In this document: piece after piece, positions 1-11,171 of the stretch
Position numbering within the stretch: position 1 is the first letter of the stretch
Layout: every line of letters begins with the position of its first letter
DNA from: Symsagittifera roscoffensis
Taxonomy: Eukaryota; Xenacoelomorpha; Acoela; Convolutidae
Reading direction: 5' to 3'
Assembly (NCBI RefSeq): GCF_963678635.1
Contig: NC_087066.1
Location: 57,616,312 to 57,680,311, forward strand
Length of the DNA stretch: 64,000 nucleotides
Made by a program: the position numbers and the translations under genes
The notes under the pieces: model-generated
Told to the model about the DNA's origin: nothing
Databases searched by the model: none
Seen by the model: only the letters and a program-made list of their open reading frames with translations

Positions 1-640
1 GGAAGAGATCAACCGCAACAGACAAGAAGTTAGTAGAAGCAAAAAACGCTTGAAGTAGAGAACGGATGAACACTTGGCTAAGAACTTGCCGGGAATGACG
101 AGGGAAGGTGAGATGAGAGAGTTACGATTGAGAGAGGTCATGGAGAAGTTGAAAATTCAACAAGAGCAGACTCTTGGGACACTTAACAAGAAGATAGATG
201 CGATGATGGAGAGCGAACTCAGGCTATCATGGATAGGTACGACGGGCTACTAGGCAGCAGGAGTGGGTCAAAAAAATGGGGAATCGAACTCGGAAGAACT
301 CAGCAGTGAGCCGAGAGTGAACTTCAAGGAACAACCGAATAGGAGAAGGACATATGGATCCACTAGAGGAAGGGGCAGTTCATCAAGCTATGCCACAGGG
401 AACAATAGAACTGGGGGCCCAAACATCAGACGAAGTTCAACTGGCAACAGACCGACATCAAACGAATGACCGACGCAAGATACACATGCGACTGGGAGAT
501 GGGATTCCAGGAACAGGATTCATGCGAATCAAGGAAGCAGTCATCCCAGCAATTCGGACAGGAGGGAAAATCCAGAGCCCTTATCAGGGGGCGTTCAAAA
601 GGCGCTACATCAATGGCCACAGCCTTTGAACCACTGAACG
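1..640 (+). pseudogene. truncated gag fragment of Ty3/gypsy element A
   Basis: The stretch is nearly identical to the gag segment at about 5,007-5,640 and begins inside it at the window edge. It carries the same coiled-coil end, the Q-rich helix and the basic Ser/Gly/Arg-rich tail. The frame is split: three overlapping short frames each carry part of the same protein, and a base missing near 210 breaks the helix. After about 640 similarity to the full gag stops abruptly, so this copy is truncated on the 3' side. It is a third gag copy, after those at 4.3-6.7 and 6.7-7.6 kb. No capsid or zinc-knuckle part is present. Identity by internal homology is firm; it is not functional. Confidence 0.75.
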
Positions 641-884
641 GGTCCTCTGAACAGGATTCCAGAATCAGTAAGCGTCTCGTGATTGGAACTTGAACTGTAT
701 TATACAAAATTTTAGCTTCCCGGAATGTCTTGATTTGAATTTAATTAATACCAAATTCGTTTTCAGATAATGAGAAGCTAGGAGTTGGGGAAAAGAGTTG
801 ATCCATCTTCGATGGAGATGATGATTTTTATCTACTGAACAAAAATATTAGTAATATAAAAAATAAGTAGTAGCCCTGTTTTTA

Positions 885-1075
885 GGGGTGATCTCGTGGT
901 CTGGGAATACTGAGACCCAGCCATGAGCTCAATATTTCTGCAAATAACTAAGTTAATTAGAGCGTACTGATCGAAGCCGGAAACAGTAACGTTTTTTTTG
1001 CCGATCCGATGTTACAAAGACCACCAGAAAAGCCGGCTTTGGCAGAGACGGTGAAAAGCATGTAGAGCTGTTTTT
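885..1075 (-). repeat. dispersed copy of the 29-38 kb repeat module
   Basis: Read on the - strand, this stretch contains a word like ACCGTCTCTGCCARAGC. About 130 bases later comes a hairpin beginning TGAGCTCATGGCTG and ending CACGAGATCACCCC. The same two words in the same order occur at the ends of the units near 30.3, 33.7, 35.9 and 38.4 kb. The copy near 38,361 is the closest match, including the ACGAGATCACCCC end. The hairpin itself (889-931) has arms TGATCTCGTGG and the complement of TGAGCTCATGG. The family is therefore dispersed as well as tandem. Confidence 0.6.
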
Positions 1076-1816
1076 AGACGCTAGCCAGTTGTTTTAGATC
1101 CTAGCTTTATTTTCCGTCGATATGTACTTCCGGGCGAAAGTTACATAGATGTCTTTATGGCGCTCCTGGGTGTTATTATTTTTAACATCATGAACGGCAG
1201 AACCGTTAACGACTACCGGAGCGAAAGGGTAGTTCGGAACGTGGAATTCTTCCGGATTCCCGTGAATAGCTTTTTAACCTAGTTAAGACCGAAAATTAAC
1301 GAACCAGGAAGGGTAGGGAATTCGCGTTCCCGTCATTACCTGAGTGATACGTGACCAAAATCGTTTAAAAATTACAGGAAATCAAACAAAGTGTAGTATA
1401 GTACCTAAGAAAATCAAAAAACTTAAAAAACAACCGAAAAAACCAAAAACACTAAAAAAGTATAAAATCAGTAGAAATCATCACCCCAGACGAGATGTGA
1501 TCCGACCCTCCCATTTGTTGTTGTTAGATATATTGTTGTTACAGGCATTTATATCAGTCAGGATTTTTACGATCAAATTTGTGACCCGTTTGTGGTGCTT
1601 GTAGTGTAGGGATATTTGAGTATTTAAGCGCGTTAATGCTAATTTGCGCTCAATCTGGAAGGGTCTCGGGATTAGGAGAGATGACTGATCCGGCAAGCAG
1701 TGCGAGGAGCGACAGGACGGGGCACAGGGACAACAACAATCGACTGTTGGGTATCGTTAATAAGTTTTCTATCCCTTTTGGTACAAAAAGTAAGATATTG
1801 AACTGTGGGGGGATCG

Positions 1817-1832
1817 ACAGTGACTGCACTGT
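1817..1832. repeat. GTGACTGCAC palindrome, copy 1
   Basis: Arms ACAGTG and CACTGT flank the loop ACTG. One of six copies of the core in the window. Confidence 0.7.
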
Positions 1833-3056
1833 AGTGACCCTTCACCGAACTGCGAATTTCCGAGTTAAGCACCATAAATTCGGGTATTGAACAAACCCGG
1901 AGGGGTATAATATTACTAGTATTACTATTTATACAGTCTATTTTACTAGTATCACTATTTAGGGTCGAAATAGCGATATTTTGACCCCACCACAAATCGC
2001 GATTTTTGAGATGTCGATATTTTTTGAAACGGAAAAAAGCACTTAATGAGTGAATTACATCGTAACTGTACTAGTATAAAAGGCAGAGTCGGTGAAGTTT
2101 AGTTCAGAAGTGGTTGGAACTAATTGGGTACCAAAAACCGAATTTTCTTGATTTTTGAAAAAAACGAAACGCCATAAAATAAAAATTTTTTTTGAAGTTT
2201 TTGAGTTAGAACAGTAAAAATTGTTGTTCGGACAACGTTTACTGGTGAATCGACAGGTTTATGAACCCGTTTGCCGATAATTTTCCGAGTTACAGTGAAA
2301 TCGAACTTAACGTGTGTGATTTAGTGGATTGATCAATCCGGAAGGGTTCAAATAGCCTTGTTTTTGGCAATTTTTTTTTAACTGGAACGTTTTAGATCAA
2401 GTTTTTGCATTGAACTAGAAAAATAAAGGCCTTCTGAGCTCGAATCAATAATTTTTAGGTCGAAAAGAACAGTATTGCGAAAAAAGTTAGGTGGAACCTA
2501 TAAGAGAGAAATTTTTTTTTATTTTAGAAAAAGACATTTTGGTTATTAAATTCGGAACAAGTGGACAGATCCAGTTGATCTTGATACCATTAGATCAGAA
2601 ATTAGATGAGCTTACTCATAAAAACATCAATTATTCAAAAACATAAGCGTGAAACTTTTTTAAGATTGTTTTTAGCAAACTCACTAATTCGGGAAGGTAG
2701 ACCCTTCACGTTTTATAAAAAATTGTTTGGAAAGCCCTTACACCCCTACCAAAGGGTAGTAACGGTTGAATAAGGCAATTTTACGCTGTTCCCATTTTAA
2801 GCTGTTACAATTTTTAGCAAAGGGAAGGGTAAGGAAACCAGAAAACCATAGACGATTCGAAGCTAGGCTAGTTAAAAGACCCTTCACAGTTAAGATGAAT
2901 TGTCACGTAAGAGGCTTAGCTTCGATCGGGAAGGGTCTAGGGACCAAAAATACACCCTTCCTAGTTAGTTCCAACAGCATAATAGAATCGGGGAACGTAT
3001 CCGGAAGGTTGTTGGGTGAAAATTTTAAAGTCTCTGAAAAGCTATTTTTACAAACT

Positions 3057-3560
3057 CGGAGGGGTCCCAATCGGGAAGGGTCCCAAATTGGCCAATCCGG
3101 AAGGGTCATAATTTTACCAATCCGGAAGGGTTCCAAATTCGCCAATCTGGAGGTTCCTGTTTTTGCCAATCCGAAAGGGTCCTTATTTTGCCAATGCGGA
3201 AGGGTCCCAAATTCGCCAATCCTGAGGGGTCCTATTTTTGCCAATCCGGAAGTGTCACAATTTTACCAATCCGGAAGGGTTACAAATTCGCCAATCCGGA
3301 AGGATCCTAATTTTGCCAATCCGGAAGGGTTCCAATTTCGCCAATCCGGAGGGTTCCTGTTTTTGCCAATCCAAAAGTGTCCTTATTTTGCCAATCCGGA
3401 AGGGTCCCAAATTCGCCAATCCGGAGGGGTCCTATTTTTGCCAATCCGGAAGGGTCACAATTTTACCAATCCGGAAGGGTCACGAATTCGCCAATCCGGA
3501 ATGATCCTAATTTTGCCAATCCGGAAGGGTCCCAAATTTGCCAATCCGGAGGGGTACTAT
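3057..3560. repeat. 25-bp satellite with 200-bp higher-order period
   Basis: About 19 units of 25 bp with consensus close to CCAATCCGGAAGGGTC plus a variable AT-rich half. Variants of the half-unit recur every eight units. For example, GTTCCTGTTTTTGCC starts at 3,153 and again at 3,353, giving a 200-bp higher-order repeat. Because 25 is not a multiple of 3, all three + frames read the same 25-residue peptide repeat in turn. Long open frames (2,766-3,575; 3,238-3,504; 3,377-3,694) are therefore a by-product and not evidence of a gene. The unit joins a CCAAT word to CCGGAAG, which resembles an ETS core. Confidence 0.9.
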
Positions 3561-4283
3561 TTCGTCAAGACTTAAGTAGACAAAAGGAAAGTGAAATAGT
3601 GAAAAATAGGTTATTAAGAGACAGACTAGGAACCAGTGACTGCACTGGTAACTTGCCTTTTATAAAAGACCAGACCAAAACGAAACAGGTCTAAACTCGG
3701 ATATTCGCGACACTAAGTCTAACTTGAACAAGAGTTTGTAACTGATTTGTGTGGATTGAAATCCAAATCAATTTTGGGAAAAGTGATTGCCCTGAGGATT
3801 TTAGTAGGTCTAGTTCGGGCAATCCGAAGGCAAATAGGTATCACAGGACTCGTTGGGTGCAATAGACGCCCACTTGAGAAATTTACTGCCTTCAAGTTTT
3901 GTCTGTTTGGTGCAGCACCGTACAGGGAAAGCTCTTTCTTTCGAAACAAGTTCGACTATTACATTGCGACTGACTAAAGTACAAAACACATAGGTTTTTC
4001 ATTGGAAACATTCATATTTTTCTTCATTTTTGGTTTTAAATCAATAATATATGTCCTTGATTGCGTAGTGAGAACACTATTTTTTAAATATATTGATGTC
4101 ATCAGACTGTCCTAGCTTCATATCTTACAACTAATAATCGATTATTGTGAATAAATTGTATACACGCTGTACTGTCATAAAATACAAGTATTCGGGAAGG
4201 GATCCGGAAGATACAAGGATCCGGAAGGGAGAGGAAACAGAAGATTGAGAGTGAATCTACACCGGTAGAACAAGGCCAAGGTT
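3561..4283. other. leader-like non-coding stretch before gag
   Basis: No recognisable coding. It contains the palindrome ACCAGTG-ACTG-CACTGGT at 3,632-3,649 and two more TCCGGAAG words near 4,200-4,230, just before the first gag frame at 4,284. It may be the transcribed leader of element A. No primer-binding site was identified. Confidence 0.4.
3632..3649. repeat. GTGACTGCAC palindrome, copy 2
   Basis: Arms ACCAGTG and CACTGGT flank the same ACTG loop. Confidence 0.7.
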
Positions 4284-4592
4284 TTGCCACTTTCACCAGG
4301 ACCCTGGACCGAGAAGATGTCGGAACTGTACGACATCTCTACTGAAAATGTGGCGACTACAAGATCACCCAGAGACAACACCATGATGCGTGGCGTGACG
4401 GAGAAAACGGCAACGTCCTCATCGTTTTCAGAAAGAGTGAAAAACACTTTCGCAAACTTCTTTCCATTTACCATGCGAACGGGTACAGGCGATGAAGCAG
4501 AAACCCAGGAAGAAGAAGAGGACAATGACGGGCAAGATGACTTTGGATCTCAAGTCAGCCTCTATAGTTCGACTCAGGAGAATGACGCATAA
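4284..4592 (+). pseudogene. gag N-terminal acidic segment, element A
   Basis: An open frame of 102 codons begins at the first ATG after the leader and ends at a stop at 4,592. The protein is hydrophilic with a Thr/Ser-rich start. A short Phe-rich stretch (about residues 55-65) is followed by a strongly acidic run of Glu and Asp. No named domain is seen. It lies on the strand of, and directly before, the coiled-coil gag segment. I therefore read it as the N-terminal part of Gag, separated from the rest by a stop and a roughly 190-base gap. It could instead be a short accessory ORF. Confidence 0.45.
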
Positions 4593-4786
4593 TCCCATAA
4601 AGAGACTGGTACCATGGACTAATTTGGTGTAGTTAGGACATTAAGCAAGACCACAAACGGATCAGGCCAGTCAGGAGACTTTGTGAACATGACGAATTCG
4701 GAAATGCGAACTGGGAAGAATTGAAACACAGGGCAATGTAACGCACCTGCGGATCCAGAAGTGGATCATAAAAAGACCTCGAGGCA

Positions 4787-5644
4787 GTGAACCAAGATCC
4801 GAGTCTCGACCAGCGCCAAGCTACCTGGGACCGACAGGGTGACCCCGCCACTGGGACCGACAGGGTGACGCTATTAGCGGATAACGGAGCATCAACTGAA
4901 GAAGCCTTGACCAACATAGTGGGCAGCATAGGAGAACAGAATGAACAGATGTCCTTAAGAATGAGTGAACTAGAAAGGGCAGTCCACGTCGAGAGAGAAA
5001 ATCTGCGGGAAGAGATCATCCGCAACAGACAAGAAGATAGTAGAAGCGAAAAACGCTTGAAGTAGAGAACGGATGAACACTTGGCTAGGAACTTGTCGGG
5101 AATGACGAGGGAAGGTGAGATGGGAAAGTTACGATTGAAAGAGGTTATGGAGAAGTTGAGAATTCAACAAGAGCAGACTCTTGGGACACTTAACAAGAAG
5201 ATAGATGCGAAGATGAAGAGGCGAACTCAGGCTATCATGGATAGGTACGACGGGCTACTAGGCAGCAGGAGTGGGTCAAAAAATGGGGAATCGAACTCGG
5301 AAGAACCCAGCAGGGAGCCGAGAGTGAACTTCAAGGAACAACCGAATAGGAGAATGACATATGGATCCACTAGAGGAAGGGGCAGTTCATCAAGCTATGC
5401 CACAGGGAAAAATAGAACACGGGGCCCAAACATCAGAGGAAGTTCAACTGGCAACAGACCGACATCAAACGAACGACCGACGCAAGATACACATGCGACT
5501 GGGAGATGGGATTCCCGCAACAGGATTCATGCGAATCAAGGAAGCAGTCATCCCAGCAATTCGGACAGGAGGGAAAATCCAGAGCCCTTATCAGGGGGCA
5601 TTCAAAAGGCGCTACATCAATGGCCACAGCCTTTGAATCTCTGA
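4787..5644 (+). pseudogene. gag coiled-coil and basic linker, element A
   Basis: Two frames (4,787-5,065 and 5,081-5,644) are separated by one stop and together form a Gag middle region. The first is helical, with a heptad-like Leu/Glu/Arg pattern over its last 45 residues. The second continues as a Gln/Lys-rich helix, then a long basic disordered tail rich in Ser, Gly, Arg and Asn (about residues 60-150). Coiled coil followed by basic linker is common in Ty3/gypsy Gag proteins. This region is present three times in the window (1-640, here, 6,695-7,200). The other two copies have the same stops or further ones. Confidence 0.6.
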
Positions 5645-6200
5645 ACAGGTCTTTGGAAACTTTCCTAACGAGGTTATCTAGAATCAATGAACGTAGTGAA
5701 AAGTCCAGAAGGGTTTTTAAGAAACCAAGATGCTATAAATACGAATCTGATGGCTGTATTGATACATACCTGGATAGAGGTGATGAAACTGCAGTTTGAA
5801 GAAGAAGACTTCTCAGAAAAACAATAATGCAGTGCTCTTACCAGCAACTTGGAAGGGACAGCCCTAAACTGTGTAATGGCAAAAAAGCAATACCAGCGGG
5901 ATACCGCTGAAAAAATCTTTGAAACCTTGTTAAATCGTTTTGGCTCAGGGGACACCAAGTAATGATGCGCTTCGAGAAATGGAGACAACGTGAAGACGAG
6001 ACTATAGACAAGTTTCTAGAAAATTTGGAGATGTTGAGAAGGCGTAGCCAACCAGATGAGTCGAACAGAAGGATGAACCTGGCAGTAGCCTCAAAAATTC
6101 ATCGATGGTGTGAAGAATGATGAGCTTCGAACAGTGTTAGCGACACATTACACACCACTCTCAACCAATGCGCCAACAACAGAGGAGTTGAGACTCAAGT
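5645..6200 (+). pseudogene. gag capsid-like domain, broken
   Basis: Across several frames the stretch encodes helical peptides typical of the retrotransposon Gag capsid domain. These include a Phe-Glu-Glu-Glu-Asp segment near 5,790, a LEGTALNCVMAKKQYQRDTA stretch near 5,850, and a LLNRFGSGD segment near 5,930. At least one in-frame stop (near 5,827) and one frameshift (near 5,950) break it. This domain would form the particle shell. The same stretch, with nearly the same lesions, is repeated at 7,214-7,597, so it was broken before that duplication. Confidence 0.6.
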
Positions 6201-6215
6201 AAAATAAAAAATCTT

Positions 6216-6671
6216 TTGCTGAAGCCTCCATCGATCTCTGGATGTTACAAGAACAATTATGGCAATTTCAACAACGGACCAGCAAACCAAGGAAACAATT
6301 GGTACAAACCAAGGGACGATACGGACAAGAGACGCTATTGTGCAAATTGCAGTAAGACGGACCATCATGTGTCAGCATGCCCAACCTACAAACAGGGCAT
6401 GAAAGCAATAGGCTTTAGCCTCGAGCATGAAGATGCGTCAGAGGTCGATCATGAAGATTTCATGAGAGGAGTAATTGCGAGGTGTTTCTTCTGTAATTTG
6501 GAAGGTCATTTTAAATTGGATTGTCCACAATTCTGGGATGCTGTGGTAGATATCAAACATCCAAGGCATGAGGAAGCTTTATCGGATGTGAAAGCCAGCA
6601 AGGCTCGCCTGTTGAGTGAAGCGGAGGCTGGCAACGAAGAAGATGCAGGCGGTAACGGAAGAGATACGTGA
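6216..6671 (+). pseudogene. nucleocapsid with two CCHC zinc knuckles, element A
   Basis: An open frame of 151 codons carries two CX2CX4HX4C knuckles: CANCSKTDHHVSAC (about residues 42-55) and CFFCNLEGHFKLDC (about residues 90-103). An Asn/Gly-rich linker precedes the first, and a Glu/Ala/Asp-rich tail follows the second. Such knuckles bind retroelement RNA during packaging. It lies directly after the capsid-like region, as expected for the Gag C-terminus. All eight zinc ligands are intact even though neighbouring parts are broken. The frame then runs into a duplicated gag segment rather than the protease, so a rearrangement followed. Confidence 0.85.
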
Positions 6672-6694
6672 ACCGGAACCGGTGACTGTGGCGA

Positions 6695-7597
6695 AAGTTA
6701 CGATTGAGAGAGGTTATGGAGAAGTTGAGAATTCAACAAGAGCAGACTCTTGGGACACTTAACAAGAAGATAGATGCGATGATGGAGAGGCGAACTCAGG
6801 CTATCATGGATAGGTACGACGGGCTACTAGGCAGCAGGAGTGGGTCAAAAAATGGGGAATCGAACTCGGAAGAACCCAGCAGGGAGCCGAGAGTGAACTT
6901 CAAGGAACAACCGAATAGGAGAATGACATATGGATCCACTAGAGGAAGGGGCAGTTCATCAAGCTATGCCACAGGGAAAAATAAAACACGGGGCCCAAAC
7001 ATCAGAGGAAGTTCAACTGGCAACAGACCGACATCAAACGAACGACCGACGCAAGATACACATGCGACTGGGAGATAGGATTCCCGCAACAGGATTCATG
7101 CGAATCAAGGAAGCAGTCATCCCAGCAATTCGGACAGGAGGGAAAATCCAGAGCCCTTATCAGTGGGCATTCAAAAGGCGCTACATCAATAGCCACAGCC
7201 TTTGAATCTCTGAACAGGTCTTTGGAAACTTTCCTAACGAGGTTATCTAGAATCAATGAACGTAGTGAAAAGTCCAGAAGGGTTTTTAAGAAACCAAGAT
7301 GCTATAAATACGAGTCTGATGGCTGTATTGATACATACCTGGATAGAGGTGATGAAACGGCAGTTTGAAGAAGAAGACTTCTCAGAAAAACAATAATGCA
7401 GTGCTCTTACCAGCAACTTGGAAGGGACAGCCCTAAACTGTGTAATGGCAAAAAAGCAATACCAGCGGGATACCGCTGAAAAAATCTTTGAAACCTTGTT
7501 AAATCGTTTTGGCTCAGGGGACACCAAGTAATGATGCGCTTCGAGAAATGGAGACAACGTGAAGACGAGACTATAGACAAGTTTCTAGAAAATTTGC
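6695..7597 (+). repeat. direct duplication of gag segment 5,126-6,028
   Basis: The block matches 5,126-6,028 almost base for base at an offset of 1,569. It starts at the word AAAGTTACGATTGA and stops just after TTTCTAGAAAATTTG. Zinc knuckles lie between the two copies, which places coiled-coil and capsid-like sequence downstream of the nucleocapsid. This cannot be the original gene order. Only a few substitutions separate the copies, so the duplication is fairly recent compared with the stop codons both share. Confidence 0.9.
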
Positions 7598-7882
7598 TGC
7601 AGAAGTCGAAGCAACGAAAGCACTAAATAGTTTGAGCAAGAAACTAAATGTGATCTCTGGGCAGACCACAAGGAAGCAGAATACAGTCAATAAATTCAGT
7701 TGCGGGGCATCAGGTGATCAGGAACCTAAGTGAACCCTCAGAGTTCACTATGATGCATTTAGACACACATGCAGATTATCTGAGACAGGTAGAGCCACGC
7801 ACTGAGTCGAGGGCTGTACGAGCGTTGTTGACGACGGGTGGCCCTCGAACGATGAAACTCCACGGGCGTTACGTGGAAGTCT

Positions 7883-8620
7883 ATGAACCTTATCTATCAA
7901 GTGATGTTGAACGTTGACGGGATAAGTATCTACACTAGGACCCACGTCACAACAGATTGCGACCAAATGGGGCAGATCTATTTGGGACAGAAAGAACTTA
8001 AGGTCCGCAGAATTGGCCATGACGCCTTGATGGAGCAAGATGCGGTAAACAAAGGGTTTGAGGCAAACCTGACTGCACATCTGCTAGATACCAATGGGAA
8101 CAAAATTGGAGTGAAAGGACTTCTGGATACAGGAGGAGCAGTGGTAAGCGTGATGCCAATAATAACATGGGAAAGAATGGGCTTCACGAGGGAAAATCTA
8201 ATTTCAGCGAACATCAGATTGGCGGGCGCCAACCGCGGAGCAATCTACGTGGCCGGAAGGACACCAAAAACGGTCATTCACATGGGAGGACGCGATCTTT
8301 GGATGAGCTTCCTGGTGATTGAGAATTTAGACGACTCAGAACAATTCATCCTGGGCCGTGATTTTGTCAGGAACTCCGATGTGTTAATTGACTTGAACAA
8401 CTGTCTAGCAAGAATGAGAAACCCGGACCGGAAGTGTGTTAAGAAACCAATTATTAGAGTAATAACAGATGAAATCAAGGTATCAATCTTTTTAGATAGA
8501 AAGGTAAAACTACAGCCGGGACACGCTGTAGTAGCAAGTTTTAGAATGAGAAACTTAAAATCTTTAAGTGATAGTAAACAAGTTTGTTTGGTACCCAACC
8601 AAATAGTCAAAGCTCGGTGA
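7883..8620 (+). pseudogene. aspartic protease, element A pol
   Basis: A 245-codon frame contains the retropepsin signature LLDTGGAVVSVMP (about residues 80-92), with the catalytic Asp-Thr-Gly triad. A FILGRDF block (about residues 154-160) is the usual conserved second half of the fold. The enzyme would act as a homodimer to cut the Gag-Pol polyprotein. It sits between gag and RT, the normal Ty3/gypsy order. A short frame just upstream (7,714-7,917) may be the preceding linker in another frame. The C-terminal part continues into the linker, and a stop truncates it at 8,620. The catalytic motif itself is intact. Confidence 0.85.
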
Positions 8621-9185
8621 TTTTAGGCCGGAGTTTTTCCATAACACAAAACGGGCTGTGTACCAGTGTGTTGTTGAACACACTGGTGTTGTTGAACACA
8701 CTTGTAGAGACATTCAAAAAATGTTGTATCAGTATTAAAGAGTGCACTGAAGAAAATGAATATACAGAAGTCGAATGAAATTCTTATAATTTTTGAGATT
8801 ATAATTAAGATTTTTCGCCAAATAAAAAAAGAAAAATTTTATTTTGATTTCTTTCTACCTGTAATGTTTTGGACCCGGACATAAATTTGAAAGAAATGGA
8901 CCCCAAATTTCCCTTTGAGGGTCTAATTGGAAACGGATCTTGGGTCCGCAGAATTGGTCACCCAGCAGAAATAGTCACCCAGAAGAATTGGTCACCCAGG
9001 CTTGAAAGATAAAACTACAGCCGTAGTAGCAATTTTTAGACTGAGAAATTTAAACTCGTTAAGTGATAGCAAACAAGTCTGTTTGGTACCGAACCCGAAT
9101 AGTCAAAGTTCAGAGATTTTAGACCGGAGCTTCTCGGTAACTCAAAACGGACTGTGTGTCAGTGTGTTATTGAACACACTGGACA
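8509..9185 (+). repeat. diverged direct repeat with AT-rich insert
   Basis: Segments 8,509-8,700 and about 9,010-9,185 are diverged copies of the same protease-RT linker, including a FRMRNLKSLSDSKQVCLVPN-like peptide. The piece between them (about 8,775-9,005) is much richer in AT. It ends with three near-identical words around GGTCACCCAG, spaced about 18-20 bases apart. The first copy contains a perfect palindrome (8,663-8,686). An insertion with partial duplication of the linker would explain the layout. Confidence 0.65.
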
Positions 9186-9723
9186 CCACGGTTTCAATCC
9201 AGCACGGAAAAAAGCATGGTTACGCTTTGCCGATGAGGACCGACTATGAAGAGACACAAAACTTGAAGAGCTTTAATGTGAAAGACTGCCCAAATCATGC
9301 TGATAAAGACAAAATTTTAGAGAGAATTGATGAAGTTAAATCTATTAGTAGACTGTTTTCAATGAAATCCGAGACGGATGAGGGCTTGTCGAGCTGGTCG
9401 AATTTTCCGGAATGCCTCTCGTCATATGAACTAGAATCCGACAAACCGGTTTTGCCGGAGATAGAACAATTGAGAGGAAAAATAAGTGAGGAGACTTTGA
9501 ATCATTGAGGGCGGTTTTGAATTGGAATGCGGACGTATTTTCAAAACTTAAGGCGGAAATTGGCTGCTGCAACTTTGTCGAACACGAAATAGAATTAGAG
9601 GACGGCGCCATTCCTCATAGGGAAGAAGAAAGGCGAATGGCGCCTCATAAATTGGAAGCGTGCCGAGCGGAAACCGAAACGTTGCTCGAATACAACATGA
9701 TAGAGCCCTTAAAATTGCCTTGA
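9002..9723 (+). pseudogene. protease-RT connector, element A pol
   Basis: Two frames (9,002-9,508 and 9,505-9,723) overlap by a few bases and together form the region just before the RT palm. The first is hydrophilic. The second ends with a segment resembling the start of Ty3/gypsy RTs: an acidic DGAIPHREEERRMAP stretch, then helices leading to a LEYNMIEPLKLP motif at the stop. In functional RTs this is followed by a small-residue/Trp motif. Here TGA occupies the expected Trp position at 9,721. There is no catalytic content. Confidence 0.6.
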
Positions 9724-11171
9724 GCTTGCGGGGTAGTCATGGCCAAGAAGAAGGGGGGCAGCTTAGGTTCTGTTGCGACTTTCGTTACTTGAACGCAGTG
9801 ACAATAAAAGATGCGTACCCGATACCGCGAATAGACGAGAGCCTATCGAAACTTGGTGACGCCAAGTTCTTCACCACACTGGACTTTGGTTCTGCCTTCT
9901 GGCAGGTCCCTCTGCGGAAGAAGGACAGAGAAAAGACCGGATTGGCATATGAATTGGGATTGTACCAGTGAAAGAGGATGCTCTTCGGCTTGTGCAACAC
10001 CACGGCAACCTTTCAAAGACTGATGGCTCAGGCTTTGACCACAGTGACGAAGAAGTACGGGAACCTTGTGATGTGTAACGTGGATGACTTGGTCATAGCA
10101 ACACCCACCCTGGAATACCGCATTGATCGGCTCGGTGAGGTCTTTGGCTGCACGAAAAGAGCAGGCTTGAAATGCAAACCATCGAAATGCGAAATCCTCA
10201 GGGATTCAATCAAGTATCTAGGAAGAATGGTGGACAGGCATGGCGTGAGGCTGGACCCGGAAGCAGTAGAAGCTGTGTTGACATGGAAAACTCCCAGAAC
10301 GAACACACAAATCATGAGCTTCCTAGGGTTTGCCAATTATTACCGTGAGTTCATAAAAGGATGTGCAGACAAGGTGTATCCCGTGCAGAAGCTGATGCGC
10401 AACAAAGGCAAGAAGTTCGTATGGAATGAAGAAGATCAAGTTGCCTTCGAGAGCATGAAGCGGCAACTGTGCGAAGCGCCTGCGCTAGACATGCCTACAG
10501 AGAAGGGCATGTATGTTCTTGACACAGACGCATCAGTAGTAGCCATCTCAGGAATACTGCATCAGAAGCAGGAATGGAATGGAAGAACCGCTCTCCGTCC
10601 CATTGCATATGGCAGTAAGGTGTTGAGTGACACTGAAATTAAGTATGGTGCACCAAAGGCAAAAATGTTTGCAGTGGTCACATTCGTGGAGAAGTACCGT
10701 GCATACTTAGGGAGCGCTCCGTTTAAGTTACGCGTGGACAATAGAGCGTTATCCTGGTTGAAGACGTACTCGATGGATCAGAGCTATATTGGTCGGTGGA
10801 TAGTCAGATTAGATGGCTACCACATGATTATCGAGCACAGGATGCGTGACAAATACCAGAATGCTGACAGCCTCAGCAAGAAGACTGAGTTTTACGAAAG
10901 ACTAGAACAGAAACAAGCCAATCAGGCGGAAACTAAGGAAGGGTTCTTGTTTCTGAACAAAAAAACCTATGAGGCGCTTCCCTTGACGAGATGTTTGGAC
11001 AAATCTGGACATCCGATTCCGGGACACCCCGAATTACCGGTGGAGAAAGCAGTGGAAATAAAGATCTTATCAAAGAAGGACCCGGTGCCTTTGGATCTGT
11101 TGCTACGTTCGAACCTGGTCCAACAGGAACTCTCTCGTTTGAACATAAACAGCCTCTCATTGCTGGATTAA
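9724..11171 (+). pseudogene. reverse transcriptase and RNase H, element A
   Basis: RT blocks appear in order. FCCDFRYLN (near 9,770) is followed by YPIPRIDESLSKLGDAKFFT, and TLDFGSAFWQVPL carries the first catalytic Asp. KRMLFGLCNTTATFQ and the active-site core NVDDLVI (near 10,079) come next, with Cys-Asn where most relatives have Tyr at the first position. The thumb holds SFLGFANYYREFI. RNase H follows, with YVLDTDAS (about 10,512) and RVDNRALSW (about 10,733). One in-frame TGA at 9,969 sits where relatives have Trp; otherwise 9,660-11,171 is open. It would copy element RNA to cDNA and degrade the template. The RNase H end is intact, but the enzyme is likely dead as encoded. Confidence 0.92.

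Larger units (their letters stand above)
641..2765. other. non-coding AT-rich spacer
   Basis: No convincing coding frame is seen. The few short frames have no recognisable domain. The stretch contains the hairpin repeat at 885-1,075, the palindrome at 1,817-1,832 and scattered TCCGGAAGGG-like words (near 1,655, 1,890 and 2,340). These words foreshadow the satellite downstream. It could be an old LTR or untranslated leader of element A, but I found no matching second LTR, so this stays open. Confidence 0.5.

Noticed and set aside
2766-3694. Long overlapping open frames encoding Asn-Pro-Glu-Gly repeats
   Set aside because: They are a frame-independent product of the 25-bp satellite, open in all three + frames, with no start or domain support.
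7748-8080. - strand frame opposite the protease
   Set aside because: It is the antisense of a recognised protease and linker, with no independent support.
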